The notes: generated from the sequence alone by a model not told the origin. A DNA stretch of 64,000 nt from Aphanomyces cochlioides (GCA_019828595.1 JAHQRK010000001.1:2790001-2854000), one strand, 5' to 3'. Shown: positions 21,331 through 32,005, counted from the first letter of the stretch. Translations and numbers: made by a program.

Positions 21331-22412
21331 TGTGCCTAAAAGATGGTCAGTAGCTATACGGGTAGTAGGGGAGTGGCGTGTCTTACCTCCTGATTGCGAG
21401 GAAATATTCTGGAGTTGACAAGCAGGATGCAGAAGTCAGTTCTTATCTCAAGAACGGCCGCTCTTTGCACATGTTCAAGGTTTTGGATGGCACGTTGTAC
21501 CGCTCCTGCCCTTGCTGAAGGTTTTGGATGGCATCTCGTGCCGCTATCTGCCCTTGTTGAAGCGCTATCAGTCCTTGCTTCCAGCGTTGCTGAAGCGCTA
21601 TGTGCCCTTGCTGCGTTCGTTGCTGAAGCATTATCTGCCCTTGGTGAAGGCCTTGAAAGGCATTCGTCAGAGTAGGGATTGCTTGATCATTATGATATTG
21701 AAAGCCTTGCTACAAGTAGCGATTTATTATGATTCATTTCCAATTCGCTTACCATGCCGCAGGGGGCCAAACCAGCAGCGAGAGCTTGCTCAAACCAAGG
21801 CATCATTATGGCATCGCCTCGGAACTGCGCAATGGCATCTGTCACTCGGCAGCCTGCCATACCAAGTTCAGCATCAGGGTTAGATTCGCTAGAAAGCTGA
21901 CAAATTCTCGACGCCTTGATAGTTCGTAGGGCTTCACGTCCTATCGCCGCCACGTCGATTCCTCCAGTTGGCACAGCAGGTGTGTTGAGCTGTTGGTCAT
22001 TCGCGAGTGCTAGGTTGTTGAATGGCGGTGACACTGGTAAGGCTGTCATTTCGGAAAATGAAAAATGAGGCTGAGAGGAACGGATCCCTTGTTCCATTCT
22101 GCCCCTCGTCCCATTCTTTTTAATTGGAATGCCGTCCGCGCGCGCTGTGCAAAGTTGGATTTTTCCTCCAGCAACGGGAAAAAGGTGTCTCGTTTTGTCA
22201 AAAGGAGAAACAAACATTCTGCACATACAGGAAGTCGTATTTTGTTTTCCACCTTGGCCATGGAATGATGGTAGTCGAGCCACCTTTTGCGACATCCCAT
22301 GGTGGTTCATACCCCCATTCGACGTCCAGGCGCGCTGATGTCGACGGCAAGAAAGGATGTGCTTCGGGCAAGCTTCACCGTTCACGCCCTTCGAAATTCT
22401 CCATGTGCTCAC
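21067..22412 (-). CDS. Unidentified minus-strand gene or gene fragment with Gln-rich coiled coil
   Basis: Reading from 22412, a frame of 240 codons has an undistinguished N-terminal part and then a protein-like stretch (LALANDQQLNTPAVPTGGID, IAQFRGDAIMMPWFEQALAA). After 21690 a separate frame (21443-21631) encodes heptad-like Gln-rich repeats (QQRWKQGLIALQQGQ). A third (21067-21282) encodes LTIEEIGYLCCWYN, in the right arm of the inverted duplication. Short introns could join them, but I could not prove the junctions. I recognise no family. Repeated CCTTGCTGAAG-like units underlie the coiled coil. Confidence 0.4.
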
Positions 22413-22599
22413 GGAGTCGCTGACTTTTTAAACGCAGAATGTCTTCCATCTCAGAGTGCCACGTCGTTGCCCCAGCTCGAGTTTTGCAAGATGAGTCGCG
22501 TGCTCCATGACGAGATGAAACCTTCAACCATCTGTGGTGAACTTCAAAATCTTCATTGCAGCACAAGTCTCCGTTGGATGCAATCTATCTTTGGCAAAT

Positions 22600-24089
22600 A
22601 CAGGATGCTCCACATCCTTCCCAGTCTCCTTGAGGGGATTGCGTCTTCAGGGCTGAAGCAGCAGCTTTCGACTTGTTGATACGCTAGCCGTGACTGGCCG
22701 TCTGCATTCGAGCGGCAGTGCTGACAGTGTCTCCGAAGATACAGTAGTAGTCAGTAGTAGTAGTCGAGACTTGCCAACGACGTGCAATGTGTTGGATAGC
22801 CCGCGGTGTTCCAGTAGGTATTCCAAATGGCCCTTGCCTTCGCGAGTCAAGAGAGTTAGCGCTCTTATATCGCTTTGTGCAACGGTTTGTGGTTTCGAGT
22901 CAATGACGCAGAGAGCGCCGATATTCCACTCGGAAGTCGTGAGCGGGACACCCAAGTAAAACCTCACGGATCCAACTATGCAATATATCGGTATCACTGC
23001 TGTATTTCGACTTGACGTTGGCCATGCCGTCGCCTATGGATTACTCCACACGCTTGTCCGCGACAACTGCATCTTCTTCCTTCCCGAGAGATGCTATAGG
23101 TTTCAAAAAGTTGATTACTATCTCTTCCTTGCCTTGACAATGAGACCTTGTTGGACGCATTGTTGCAGAGAAGTCTGGGTGTTGTTGACGATCAAAGGCG
23201 ATTTAATTAGCTCCTCAGAAGGAGACGCGGGTGAAGACTCGCTGGGCGTCCCAATTGACAAGCGAATGGGAGTCGAGCAGACCAGCGATGCAATGGCAAG
23301 AAGTCGCTGGACTGCAGGCTAGGGTTCGAAAGTATACGAGTATAGTTTGATTCATTATATAATACACGCTATACATATTATACCATGTATAGTGGACGTA
23401 TATTATACGATGTATTGCATTCCATGTTGATCCATTCTGAACCTGGACTGCACACTTAAAAAAGAAAATCCAAGACGTCGTCCACAACACTTTTTAGATG
23501 ACTTATTGTCGTAGCAGTTGACTTTCTTTTATACATTGTGATTGGTGTAAATCGACTAGCCTCTCATGCCCTCTTCGTCACCAGTTCGTCTTAATGCTAG
23601 AGGGGGGTTCTGCTCCCCCACAGCTTCACCATCCTAGACTTTGGGGCCACTGGAGCAAACTCCATACAAGGGAAAGGCCATTGCACTGTGTCAAAGTTGC
23701 TCTTGCTGTGCAAGAATACTAAGCTATTTCTGGTAAATATTGTGGCTACAAACTCATTGGTGTGAAGCTCAGTGCTACCTCAGCGCGACTTATTTGCCAC
23801 TACAATAAGGTGGCGAGATGTACACTGACGACACGAGAACGACCAGCTCTTGTTTAAGGAAGTGCAAGTCGATTTTTGCGGGATCCATCGGAGCCGCGGT
23901 GGTTAAACGACTCCTCAAAGCAACGCATGCACAGTGTATACTAAATAATAGTATACAAATTATACGTGTATAAAGACGTATTGTGCTCTATACACGTATA
24001 GGTAGGTGTAAGGCGAACCCTACTGCAGGCTCTGGGCTTGGGTCGAGGATGCCATACGAGACGACTGCGTCTTATCACCGGCGGATCAT
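22600..24089 (-). pseudogene. GAF-nucleotide cyclase, mosaic copy D (two truncated copies plus hAT insertion)
   Basis: From 24089 (MIRR start) the N-terminal GAF part runs to 24031, is interrupted by the element at 23320-24022, and resumes through LLAIASLVCSTP to about 23130. There it jumps to a catalytic C-terminal tail (KGKEEIVINFLKPIASLGKEE). At 22975 a second GAF half starts (RFYLGVPLTTS, IGALCVIDSKPQT) and near 22790 jumps to the late catalytic segment (VVGKSR, then CIFGDTVSTAARMQTASHG). Both halves lack most of the catalytic domain. A short TAGTAG-type microsatellite sits at the second junction. These are two internally deleted copies head to tail. Confidence 0.75.
23320..24022. mobile_element. 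703-bp hAT-like element inserted in cyclase copy D
   Basis: Ends TAGGGTTCG and CGAACCCTA are perfect 9-bp inverted repeats, with imperfect inward extension through TATACGxGTATA words. CTGCAGGC (23312-23319 and 24023-24030) is an 8-bp duplication of the cyclase sequence, which is single in copy C. The TAGGG end and the duplication length fit hAT. The interior is AT-rich at both sides with no transposase. Confidence 0.8.
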
Positions 24090-24129
24090 TGCGAGATGAA
24101 AAATGAGAGGAGAAACCGACTACTCAACA

Positions 24130-24170
24130 GTCGTGGATTCATCTCATGGTTGGCGCATTGAAGATAACGT
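24130..24170 (-). promoter_or_regulatory. Conserved upstream region of cyclase copy D
   Basis: TCGTGGATTCATCTCATGG, then TTGGCGCATTGAAGATAAC, nearly identical to 16716-16754 upstream of copy C. Confidence 0.45.
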
Positions 24171-24550
24171 ATAGTATTTTGAAGGGCGATACGCCATGAC
24201 TCGCGGCTTGACAAAAGTTCGACGACTTGAAACGTCGAAACGCAACCTTCATGGTGTCGTGTGCGACGTTAATGGGTAGATTCAAACGCATATCCACGAT
24301 GACGTTCACACTTGGCGAGAGCCAACTCATCGTCATTTGCCGCAATTTCGCACGACACGACTCACGTACCATAATGCAAGGGATATCAAGGAGGACAGTG
24401 GATGCGCAACGTTGATATCGAGTGATGCGTCTATCTCGGCATGAAGACTTTTCCCCCAGAGAATGCTCTTCGAGAGGACGTGAGAGACCCTGAGAACCAC
24501 TAAGAGGCGTCGCCACATGCGCTGCATTATCATAGCTTCATGTGGTGATC
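24171..24550. other. Stretch between copy D and the FUS-like pseudogene
   Basis: Minus-strand frame 24139-24516 is open (125 codons) but has no recognised motif, and plus-strand frames shadow it. No other feature was seen. Confidence 0.3.
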
Positions 24551-24975
24551 CACCTCGACTGCCTCCACCATCTTGAAGCCCAACTCCATGTACAGTCTTC
24601 TCAGTATACTCAAAGCAGCGATTTCAGAGCATGAACGTCAGCATGAACTATTCAAACACCTTGATGCCCTTTCATATCACGACATCAACCTTGGACGCCC
24701 CATCTTCCTTCGTGGAGATTTTAATCATCCATGACTACAATGCACTGGCATAAGGATGACAAGCTAGCTGGGGGCGTCGTGTACCCATTGATGCTTGTTT
24801 GAATGCATCGTTGGCATGGTAATCTTTCATCGCACACTTTTGTCTTTCCGATGCGTCCATGCCCTCCAAAGACACGATTACGTCCACAATATCCTCTACG
24901 ATCAATCAATGCCGAGTCACCTCGACCGTGCTGTCCTCTTTCACCATGTTCAGACACAAAACGTCAGGCGGTGTC
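24551..24975 (-). pseudogene. Degenerate copy of the FUS/TAF15-like RNA-binding gene, intron retained
   Basis: On the minus strand, CAATGG is followed by an intron-like GTAC...TGTAG of about 48 bp and then CATGGATGATTAAAATCTC, paralleling the splice junction of the gene at 30707-31822 (CAATGG, GTACGT...TGTAG, CCATGGAAGATCAAAATC). Downstream, EDGASK matches DDGTSK, and a Gly-rich DGGGSRGGS tail remains. Upstream, a Gly/Arg-rich piece and SLEGMDASERQKC resemble the RRM. In-frame stops and frame changes show decay. Retention of the intron means it is not a processed copy. Confidence 0.6.
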
Positions 24976-25112
24976 GTAGATCATCTCTTCAAATGAGATT
25001 CATGCCAAAGTCTTCGACGTGGAATAGTCGATGGTAAAGAATTGCATTCCCTGACGAAGGCTGAACGATTTCTTAGCTTAGAATGGAAAATTGTTGACAG
25101 AGACTTTATATG

Positions 25113-26457
25113 CTACGCGACCGGCCGTGAAATGCAATCTGTTGGCATCACCGCAGCCGTCTTTCTCCTCGTAGACCACTTTAGAGCTATTCCTTGCTTG
25201 AAACTTTTGGCAGGGAAGACTTCGTGTTCGTCGCTTTCACGAGGTGCATTCACGGAGAGCGAGTCCAAGAAGTACATGACCATGTCACCCTTGCCTTTGA
25301 TAAACATCGATGGTCGCTCTTTCCACTGCGCATGAGGACATTGCGTCTTCAACGCTGACGCAGAAGCTCGTGACATATTGATACGCCCAGCACGACTTGA
25401 GGTTTGTATTCGAGCGGCGGTGTTGACAGTGTCTCCAAACACGCAGCAGCGTGGTTGGGATGTGCCCGCGACACTTGCCACGATCGCCCCAGTGTGGAAA
25501 CCAACTCGGATGACCACAAAGCCTTTGGATAGATCGTTCGGGTCCATGGGGACTTTGGATGCTGCTTCTATGGCGTCGACTGCGAACTTTGCAATGCGCA
25601 AGGTGTGATCTGCCTGGGGTTTCAATATGCCACCACAGCAAAGAAAGACATCGCCAATGGTCTCGACCTTGAACAGACCATGCTTGACCACGAGGCGATC
25701 CATGGACGAGTAGAGCGTGTCGAGCATATTCAAGACAGTCATCGGTGGAGTCGTGGCACACATCTTCTTGAAGCCAACGATATCGCTGAAGAAGACCGTG
25801 ACTGGATCGAAGAAGTCGGTTGTGGGCTTTAATCCGCGCTTGATGCTCGCGGCGATATGGTGCGGCAGCATTCCACCCAAAACTAGACGAAGTCGAAAAC
25901 GCAGCGCTTCTCTTTCTGCTAATCTGTTTGCAATGATGCGGTGCTCTCGTCGGTATTCAAAATGGCTCATCACTTGACGTCCAAGAGAGTCAACGCGTGG
26001 ATATCCTTTGATGGAATGGTCCGTGGCTTGGAGTCAACGATGCAAAAGGCGCCGATGGGAAGGCCACTTGGTTTCAGGAGCGGCACACCCAAATAAAACT
26101 TGACCAAACCTTCACGGACGTATTCATTGTTGCGAAAGTCCAAGTGCAGCTCCGTGTTGTTGACTATCAAAGAGGTCTCGGAGACGCCGCCGTCTTCACG
26201 TTTGCAGCCACCAATGCATCGGAGGCAGAACGTGTGCTTGGACGAGTACTCGTCAAAGCTGATGTTGTCTGTGTGGATTTCATGTCCAACGACCGCGCGG
26301 GTGTAGATTCTCTTGGCATCCCAATCGACAAGGGAGAGACAGCTGATAGGTGTGGAGCAGATCAATGCTGCAAGCGCAAGCAGTCGCTGGACCGTCGGGT
26401 CTGAACGTGAATTGAGCACGCCGTACGAGATGATGGCTTCTTGTTGGCGGCGAATCA
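25113..26457 (-). pseudogene. GAF-nucleotide cyclase, copy E (full length, single-base frameshift)
   Basis: From MIRRQQEAI (about 26457) the GAF domain is intact (CSTPISCLSLVDWDAKRI, FYLGVPLLKPSGLPIG). After DIHALTLL one base is missing between 25980 and 25981: other copies read CTTGGCACGTCAA here and this one CTTGGACGTCAA. The original frame then ends at a TGA within ten codons. The shifted frame continues through the catalytic domain to 25113 with all key positions: FFSDIVGF, KVETIGDVF, CVFGDTVNTAARI, KGKGDMVMYFLDS. The Glu/Cys pair again points to GTP. It may be a very recent pseudogene or a sequencing error. Its upstream region is unlike copies A-D. Confidence 0.85.
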
Positions 26458-26495
26458 TTGCAAGAAGGAACATGAGCGGAGAAACGCACCACTTC

Positions 26496-26675
26496 TCACA
26501 AGGCCGACCCACAAGAAGGAGGACGACTGTTGAGATAGTTCACCAGGTTGAGTAAATGTTGCTCGCGACGATCAGACAACATAATCGCCAGGTTGTCATC
26601 TCCCATAAGATCGCGGAGGCCTTCTAGGGTCACCCGATGTCCGTCGGTGAAGTAGGTTGCATATTCGAGCGCCAT
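26496..26675 (-). CDS. Small open frame (59 aa) directly upstream of cyclase copy E
   Basis: ATG at 26675, stop at 26496. The sequence looks like real protein: YFTDGHRVTLEGLRDLMGDD, then DRREQHLLNLVNYLN. It ends about 40 bp before the copy E start and replaces the conserved upstream block of the other copies. The function is unknown. A fragment of a larger gene is likely, because the frame ends in low-information sequence. Confidence 0.35.
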   Translation of the reverse strand: MALEYATYFTDGHRVTLEGLRDLMGDDNLAIMLSDRREQHLLNLVNYLNSRPPSCGSAL

Positions 26676-26890
26676 GCTGGGTCCTTGAACGAACTAGAGT
26701 GCTACCAGGTGTAACGGGGCTTGTGCAGAGGAAGTAGAGACAAACCCGATACTTCGCAAATTTAAGAGTGACATTAGAGTTATCGCTTAACATTTAAGTG
26801 GTTTCGAAACTACCACGCGATCTTTCATCGCTGTCGTGGTGAAACGACAAGATCCCAGATCTTGTCCTTGTATTGAGGGTTCTTGTAGTA

Positions 26891-29686
26891 CCGTCCGTTT
26901 GGGCAAAGCGAAAGCGAGCTCCGTCAATTTTTCGAATTGAGCGATAAAATATTGAGGGTGTATTTCAATTACCAAGTTTGCGCGCTGTACAAAATATTAC
27001 GCCCATTGAGTGAGAAATGATTGAGAAAACCAAGGTCAAAGTCTTGATATTTGTATGGTAATTGTCGAAAAAAGGATGAAAAAATATCGAAAAATGACTT
27101 TTCATGATTTAAATATCGGTCATTTAAAAAACATTCAATGCGATATTTTTATTGTTCAATATTACAAGTCAACGACAGTGCAAGAATTGGTTTGGTTCGT
27201 GTCAAGAGCGTGGCGACTTTGTGAAGCTTGAATGGCCAAGTTCCTGCCGAGTTCAGCGTCAGGATGAAGCCAATGGTCTCAAAGGAAGTCTTCTTTGTTC
27301 GTTTGCCTCCCCGTGCATCTGGCGTTGGTGTGCGACGAACGCCGCTCCGATTGCCACCCCCTGGCACTACAGCTCCCCGTGCAGCAATCACTGACAAGAG
27401 CTGCGATCCGAAACATTTGGAAATATCCTCAACAATTCTTCGTCCTAAAGGAACTCCTGCGTCAGGGCCAAGTGAGGGATCAAGAAGTCGAAGGTAAGCT
27501 TTATCCATTTGTTTTGGAGTCGACGAACAGAATTTCTTAGGCGATCCTTGAGGAAGATGGGATGTCCATAAACGATGCAAATCGAACGCATCGTGGACAT
27601 CTTTATTGAGCGACGAGTCCCAGCACATGAACTTAGAACTGTTTCCCACTGAGCGACCGGCAAATACAGTTCCGTCGTTCAGACCCAATATAGGTAAAAG
27701 CCATTTTGAAGAATATCCTTTTTGTTTCATCCATTTGATCGTTGATTTGCATGTCAATTGAGGCAACGCATCGTGATGAAAATACCAATCGTCTGCGTGA
27801 ATTGTGTTTCGCATGACAGCTCGAGATTCTTTCACAATGTGCTCAATTAGCTCAGTAATGCAGCAATGTTGTTTCATTGTCGTTGTTTGTGCAATTTTTA
27901 ATTTCCCAAGAAGCTCCATAGAGCGATTCGTACGGATTATCAGCTTTGCGATGGTCAATCACAGGACAGAAACCAGGCTTTGCAGAAGCGCACAGAAGTT
28001 GGAGTTGTTTGAATTTAAATGTGTCGATGATTGAGTTATCGCCTAGATGAGCCATCTTAAATTGATAGACCTGGATTATTCCAATGGAGTTTAACTTTTT
28101 CTCCGTGGCTTTACCAACACCAGGCAGGATTGAAATGTAGTCCATATCGTAAATATCTATTGCAATGTACATTATCACCTTGCGAGACATCAACCAGATT
28201 TACCTTTATTATTCATACGACCTGAAACAACCCATGGCGCGCCCCCGAAAACAATCTTCTTTACACGATCAATTTCAAAGTTCAGATATTTTGTATAATC
28301 ATCAATAGATCGAATACAACGTTCACTGTAAACAAAAGGATGACAACGAGTTCCAACTTGCCGGCCGTCAGAAAATTTCACAATTGCACAACCAAAGGAG
28401 AATCGAGCTTCACCAGGAAATTTAACATTAAGATAAGATTTTTTTGGCAAAAGATTTCCATCATTATAGATTCGTCCAAAAATATCTCTTTTAAATTGTA
28501 CTTGAGTTTTCTTTCCACCGATTGCATGATGTCCAATTTCAACTATTCGATGTGTTTCATCCCAATGAACAATTTGTGATAATTCTAGCTTTCCAGTTTT
28601 AGATAAATCAAACATGTCAGGACAAGGACCCATTTCATCAATATTCCATTTCCATATTCCTAGTCGGACAGCTAGCTGTCTAGAATAATTAAACCGAGCA
28701 TTTGCCCATGAACTTGAAGGGTCACTGTTTCCTTGCTTTTGGCGTGGAATTGAAGATATAATTGGATTTAACCGTTGACAAGCAGAGTAAATAGCAGAAA
28801 TTCCAATTGTTTCAGCCCCAGATTGTACACGGGAGATATTGACAGCATCAGCAGTTTGGCGGAAACTCGCCCCCAGTTCCATGCAATCGGCAATTAATTG
28901 ACATTCGAAGGAACCATCCATTATCAATTTATTTGAACCACCACGATACAATGATTGACCAGTGTATGCAAGGCCTGCATTAATACATGAGATATAGTCC
29001 ATAAGAGTAAATATAACAGAGTTTCTTGAGCCAGGAGGAACTTTAAAGGCTTGCATAATTTGATAAATTGTACCCTTCTCAACAAACCAATCGCTAACTG
29101 GAGGAGAACCAAGGACATGAGAATAATAGACAGTGTATGAGAGACGAAGATGACCAGGATGAATAGTAGAATCAACCTGCTTAGAATTTACACAATTTAG
29201 ATTGTTTTTTGGTGTAATGGAGCAGTTCCAATTCGACAAGACGACGGCACTAGAGATTGTGGCTTCAGTAATTCGGCACCTGTATCAACAATGTCATTGC
29301 GACGTTTTTTTCGCTGGTAAGCCAAGCCTCTGCCACGGGACTTCTTTGGCATGCGAAGTCAATTTGAAAGTGAAGGGCTTACGGCGATCATATATCCGGA
29401 ATTCCGGATAATGTAGTGGATTAAATTGATGAAATTTAATTGAATGCTTGTGTGGAAAATTTTCAAATGTCAAATGCGTAATATAATTGAAAATTTTTAC
29501 CCTACCCCTTCGTCAAATCCATTGATTTGCTCTCTCTCTCCTCACACAATTCAAAGCAAAGCGACAATTCGATTGGCCCACGCCGAGCACGTTACTCTTC
29601 TGCATGGGGTGGTATTTTTAGAATTTTCAGAATGTCGAGGAGATGCACTTACAAAGTCAGCACTTTCGTTTAGCCCAAACGGACGG
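26891..29686 (-). mobile_element. TA-flanked DNA transposon with unclassified transposase
   Basis: Inverted ends CCGTCCGTTTGGGC (26891-26904) and its perfect complement (29673-29686) extend imperfectly (CAAAGCGAAAG / CTAAACGAAAG) and are flanked by TA on both sides (26889-26890 and 29687-29688). The minus strand encodes a large transposase-like protein across three frames (27149-29239). TA duplication fits the IS630/Tc1-type reaction, but the protein does not look like a standard mariner or pogo transposase. Confidence 0.75.
27149..29239 (-). pseudogene. Large transposase-like protein with helix-hairpin-helix insert, frameshifted
   Basis: The frame at 28190-29239 has helical N-terminal sequence, then WNIDEMGPCPDMF, VHWDETHRIVEIG and GCAIVKFSDGRQVGTRCHPF, candidate strands bearing catalytic Asp residues. 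The next frame (27852-28193) contains ILPGVGKATEKKLNSIGI, a clear helix-hairpin-helix, and DHRKADNPYESLYG. The third (27149-27958) has DDWYFHHDALPQLT, KWLLPILGLN and a basic C-terminus. Changes of frame near 28191 and 27880 break the protein unless short introns are present. I recall similar proteins in stramenopile genomes but cannot name a superfamily. Confidence 0.6.
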
Positions 29687-29688
29687 TA

Positions 29689-30706
29689 AGGTGTCACATC
29701 CCCTTACAGGTGACCTGCGGCGAGCACTGTCTTCAATATGGAATTCATGAATTAATGGAGTCTTATTTACCGGGCGTCAAATGCGGCGAAACGCTAGTCT
29801 TAATATTTGCCGCACGATTCTCAAAGATGACGCGACTACAAACTCGGATGTTTATTCCGTGGGAGGAATATGGTGGATGATTACTACCTCCATGCACAAC
29901 CGACAGCTATCGTTATCAACGGAGAGCCGCATATTTTGAGGAGCGTGTGAAGTTTGTTCTCCACTCTATAGAATCGCTCGTCTGTGCGCCACGGAGAACT
30001 CTGCAAAATCTATCGAAATGGATGTCTCGCGGCTGCATTTCTATGGCTTACCACGCTGTGGAGGAGGCCGCCGCCACACATGAGTAACCGATACGAGTGA
30101 GCGACTCTTCCTTAGTGCTCCGGTTCTTTGCAACAAGAGCAATTATTAATGCAGCAAGCGCACAAGGGTCTGTCTGACATCGTAATCTTTTCCCCGAAGT
30201 TTACTCGCATGGAAGGTTGAAACACAGCGAGGAACCATGTTTGATTGCTGCCCCGTCCATGTATTTGTGGGGTTTGAACCATCTCTGCGCTGGTGCTCTC
30301 CTGTCAAACCAACACAGATGGATGACAAGAGCATGCAGTATGTACAAGGTTGATTCAGAGGAAGGGGGTAGGCAAGTCGGGTCGGGTCGGGAGAATACTA
30401 GGGAGACGACAGACTTTAGTGGCAATCATGCAATCATAGACCTCGCCGCACCGTGAGCTTCGTCACGTTATGGGGTGATAACAGCAGTGGTGTGCACACT
30501 ATCAACTTGTAGGATGTCACGCACTGCTCATTGATTGTCTGTCTACTAAGGGATTTTAGTTCTTGTAGACAAGAGCTGCAAAATGAAACCTACCTCTCTA
30601 CACTGGCCAAAGAATCGTGTTTAATGCATGGACAACCAAGTACAAAACCAAGCGCCGCGAGCGTTTATTATCGCAGCAACAATGGGCTTGGCTCAACCTA
30701 GTGCCT
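29689..30706. other. Intergenic stretch of about 1 kb
   Basis: No coding frame with recognisable features. A short GTCGG-type tandem occurs near 30377-30392. The stretch ends at the stop codon of the FUS-like gene. Confidence 0.4.
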
Positions 30707-31822
30707 CTAATAGGGTCGATAGCGACTGTCGCCACGACCACCGCCTCGTCCACCGCCATAGCCACGGCCGCCGCTACCTCGACCGCCTCGACCGCCTTGG
30801 CCACCAGTCCATCCTCCAACTGGGGGCTCGGGCTTCCCAGCCAACTCGACTGTAATCGTCTTGCCACGAATGTCACTACCTAAGCAGCGCACCACCATGA
30901 GAACAGAATTAGTTGGCGATGAAATACCATTGAAGAAGCCTGGTGCTGTCCGTGCGGCATTGGCATCTTCATATGTAATAACTGCATCTCCTTTGGAAGT
31001 TCCATCATCATTCGTATAGATTTTGATCTTCCATGGCTACATCCGCCAGCATGAGCGTGACATCTCGGATTAGGAGCGACGTACCCATTGATCTTTGTAG
31101 CCACGCTTTTGTTTTTCTTTGGCAATAACTCCAAGTCCACCAAAGATTCCTTGTAGCTCGTCCACTGTGATATCATCTGGCAAATTGCTCACGTAAATAC
31201 GCGCCCAGTTTGGGTCCTTTTCGGCTTCTGCTTTGGGATCCCATGGACCAGTTGGCTCAGCTGGAGGAGGCGAAGAAGAGTGTCCATAGCCACCATCGCC
31301 GTAATGGCCTCTGCTGTTGTCTCGAGAGTACGAATCGCGGCCACCATCTCTTCCACCATGACTACTGCGATCGTCCCTGTCATTGTAGCGACGGTCACCT
31401 CTCTCTCCACTTCGATCTTGGTTTCCACTTCGTTCACGATCACTTCCACGATCTTGGTAGCTTCCTCGATCACGGTCGTTACCTCGATCCTGGTGGCTAG
31501 GTCTGTCTTGGTAATTCGGTCGATCTTGGTGGGCAGGTGGTCTATCATTGTAGCTTGGTCGGTCTTGATGACTTGGTCTATCTTGATAGCTTGATCGATC
31601 TTGGTGGCTTGATCTCTCTTGGTAGCTTGGTCGATCTTGTTGGCTTTGTCGGTCTTGGTAGCTAGGACGATCTTGGTGACTGGGCCTATCTTGGTAACCT
31701 CCTCGATCTCGGTCGTCACGGTAGCGATTTCCTCCATCTCGGTCGTCTCGTCCTCGACTTCTGTCCCTTGGAGGTCCTCTGTCGTCTCTGCGACCCCGTT
31801 CTTCACTGCGGCCACGCTGCAT
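30707..31822 (-). CDS. FUS/TAF15-like RNA-binding protein (repeat-rich N-terminus, RRM, RGG tail), two exons
   Basis: Exon 1 is 31085-31822 and exon 2 is 30707-31036. The 48-bp intron (31037-31084) starts GTACGT, ends TAG and preserves the frame, giving 355 aa. The first ATG is at 31822. Residues about 20-165 are Arg/Asp/Gln-rich with many tandem YQDRPSH-type hexa/heptads. A FUS-type RRM follows: IYVSNLPDDITVDELQGIF (RNP2 region) and GDAVITYEDANAA (RNP1 region), with the intron inside the domain. The C-terminal 30 residues are GGRGG repeats. Such FET-family proteins bind RNA in transcription and splicing and form condensates through the low-complexity part. No RanBP2-type zinc finger is visible. 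Confidence 0.85.
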
Positions 31823-32005
31823 GACTCTTTGTTGCTCGCACCACAAAGGAAGATGCAATAGCAGTATTAAATTTATCTTGATTAAACTATACTAGTTTTA
31901 AAATGTTCAATTTACTGTCATAATAAATATTTTCACTGTAATATTTAATATTTGACTTCCCCATTGCCACCACCAACCAACAAGTTTCCAACGCGCTAAG
32001 AAGCC

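Noticed and set aside
31189..31861. Long Thr/Ile-rich and Ser/Val-rich frames on both strands
   Set aside because: They are alternative frames of the tandem YQDRPSH-coding repeat in the FUS-like gene.
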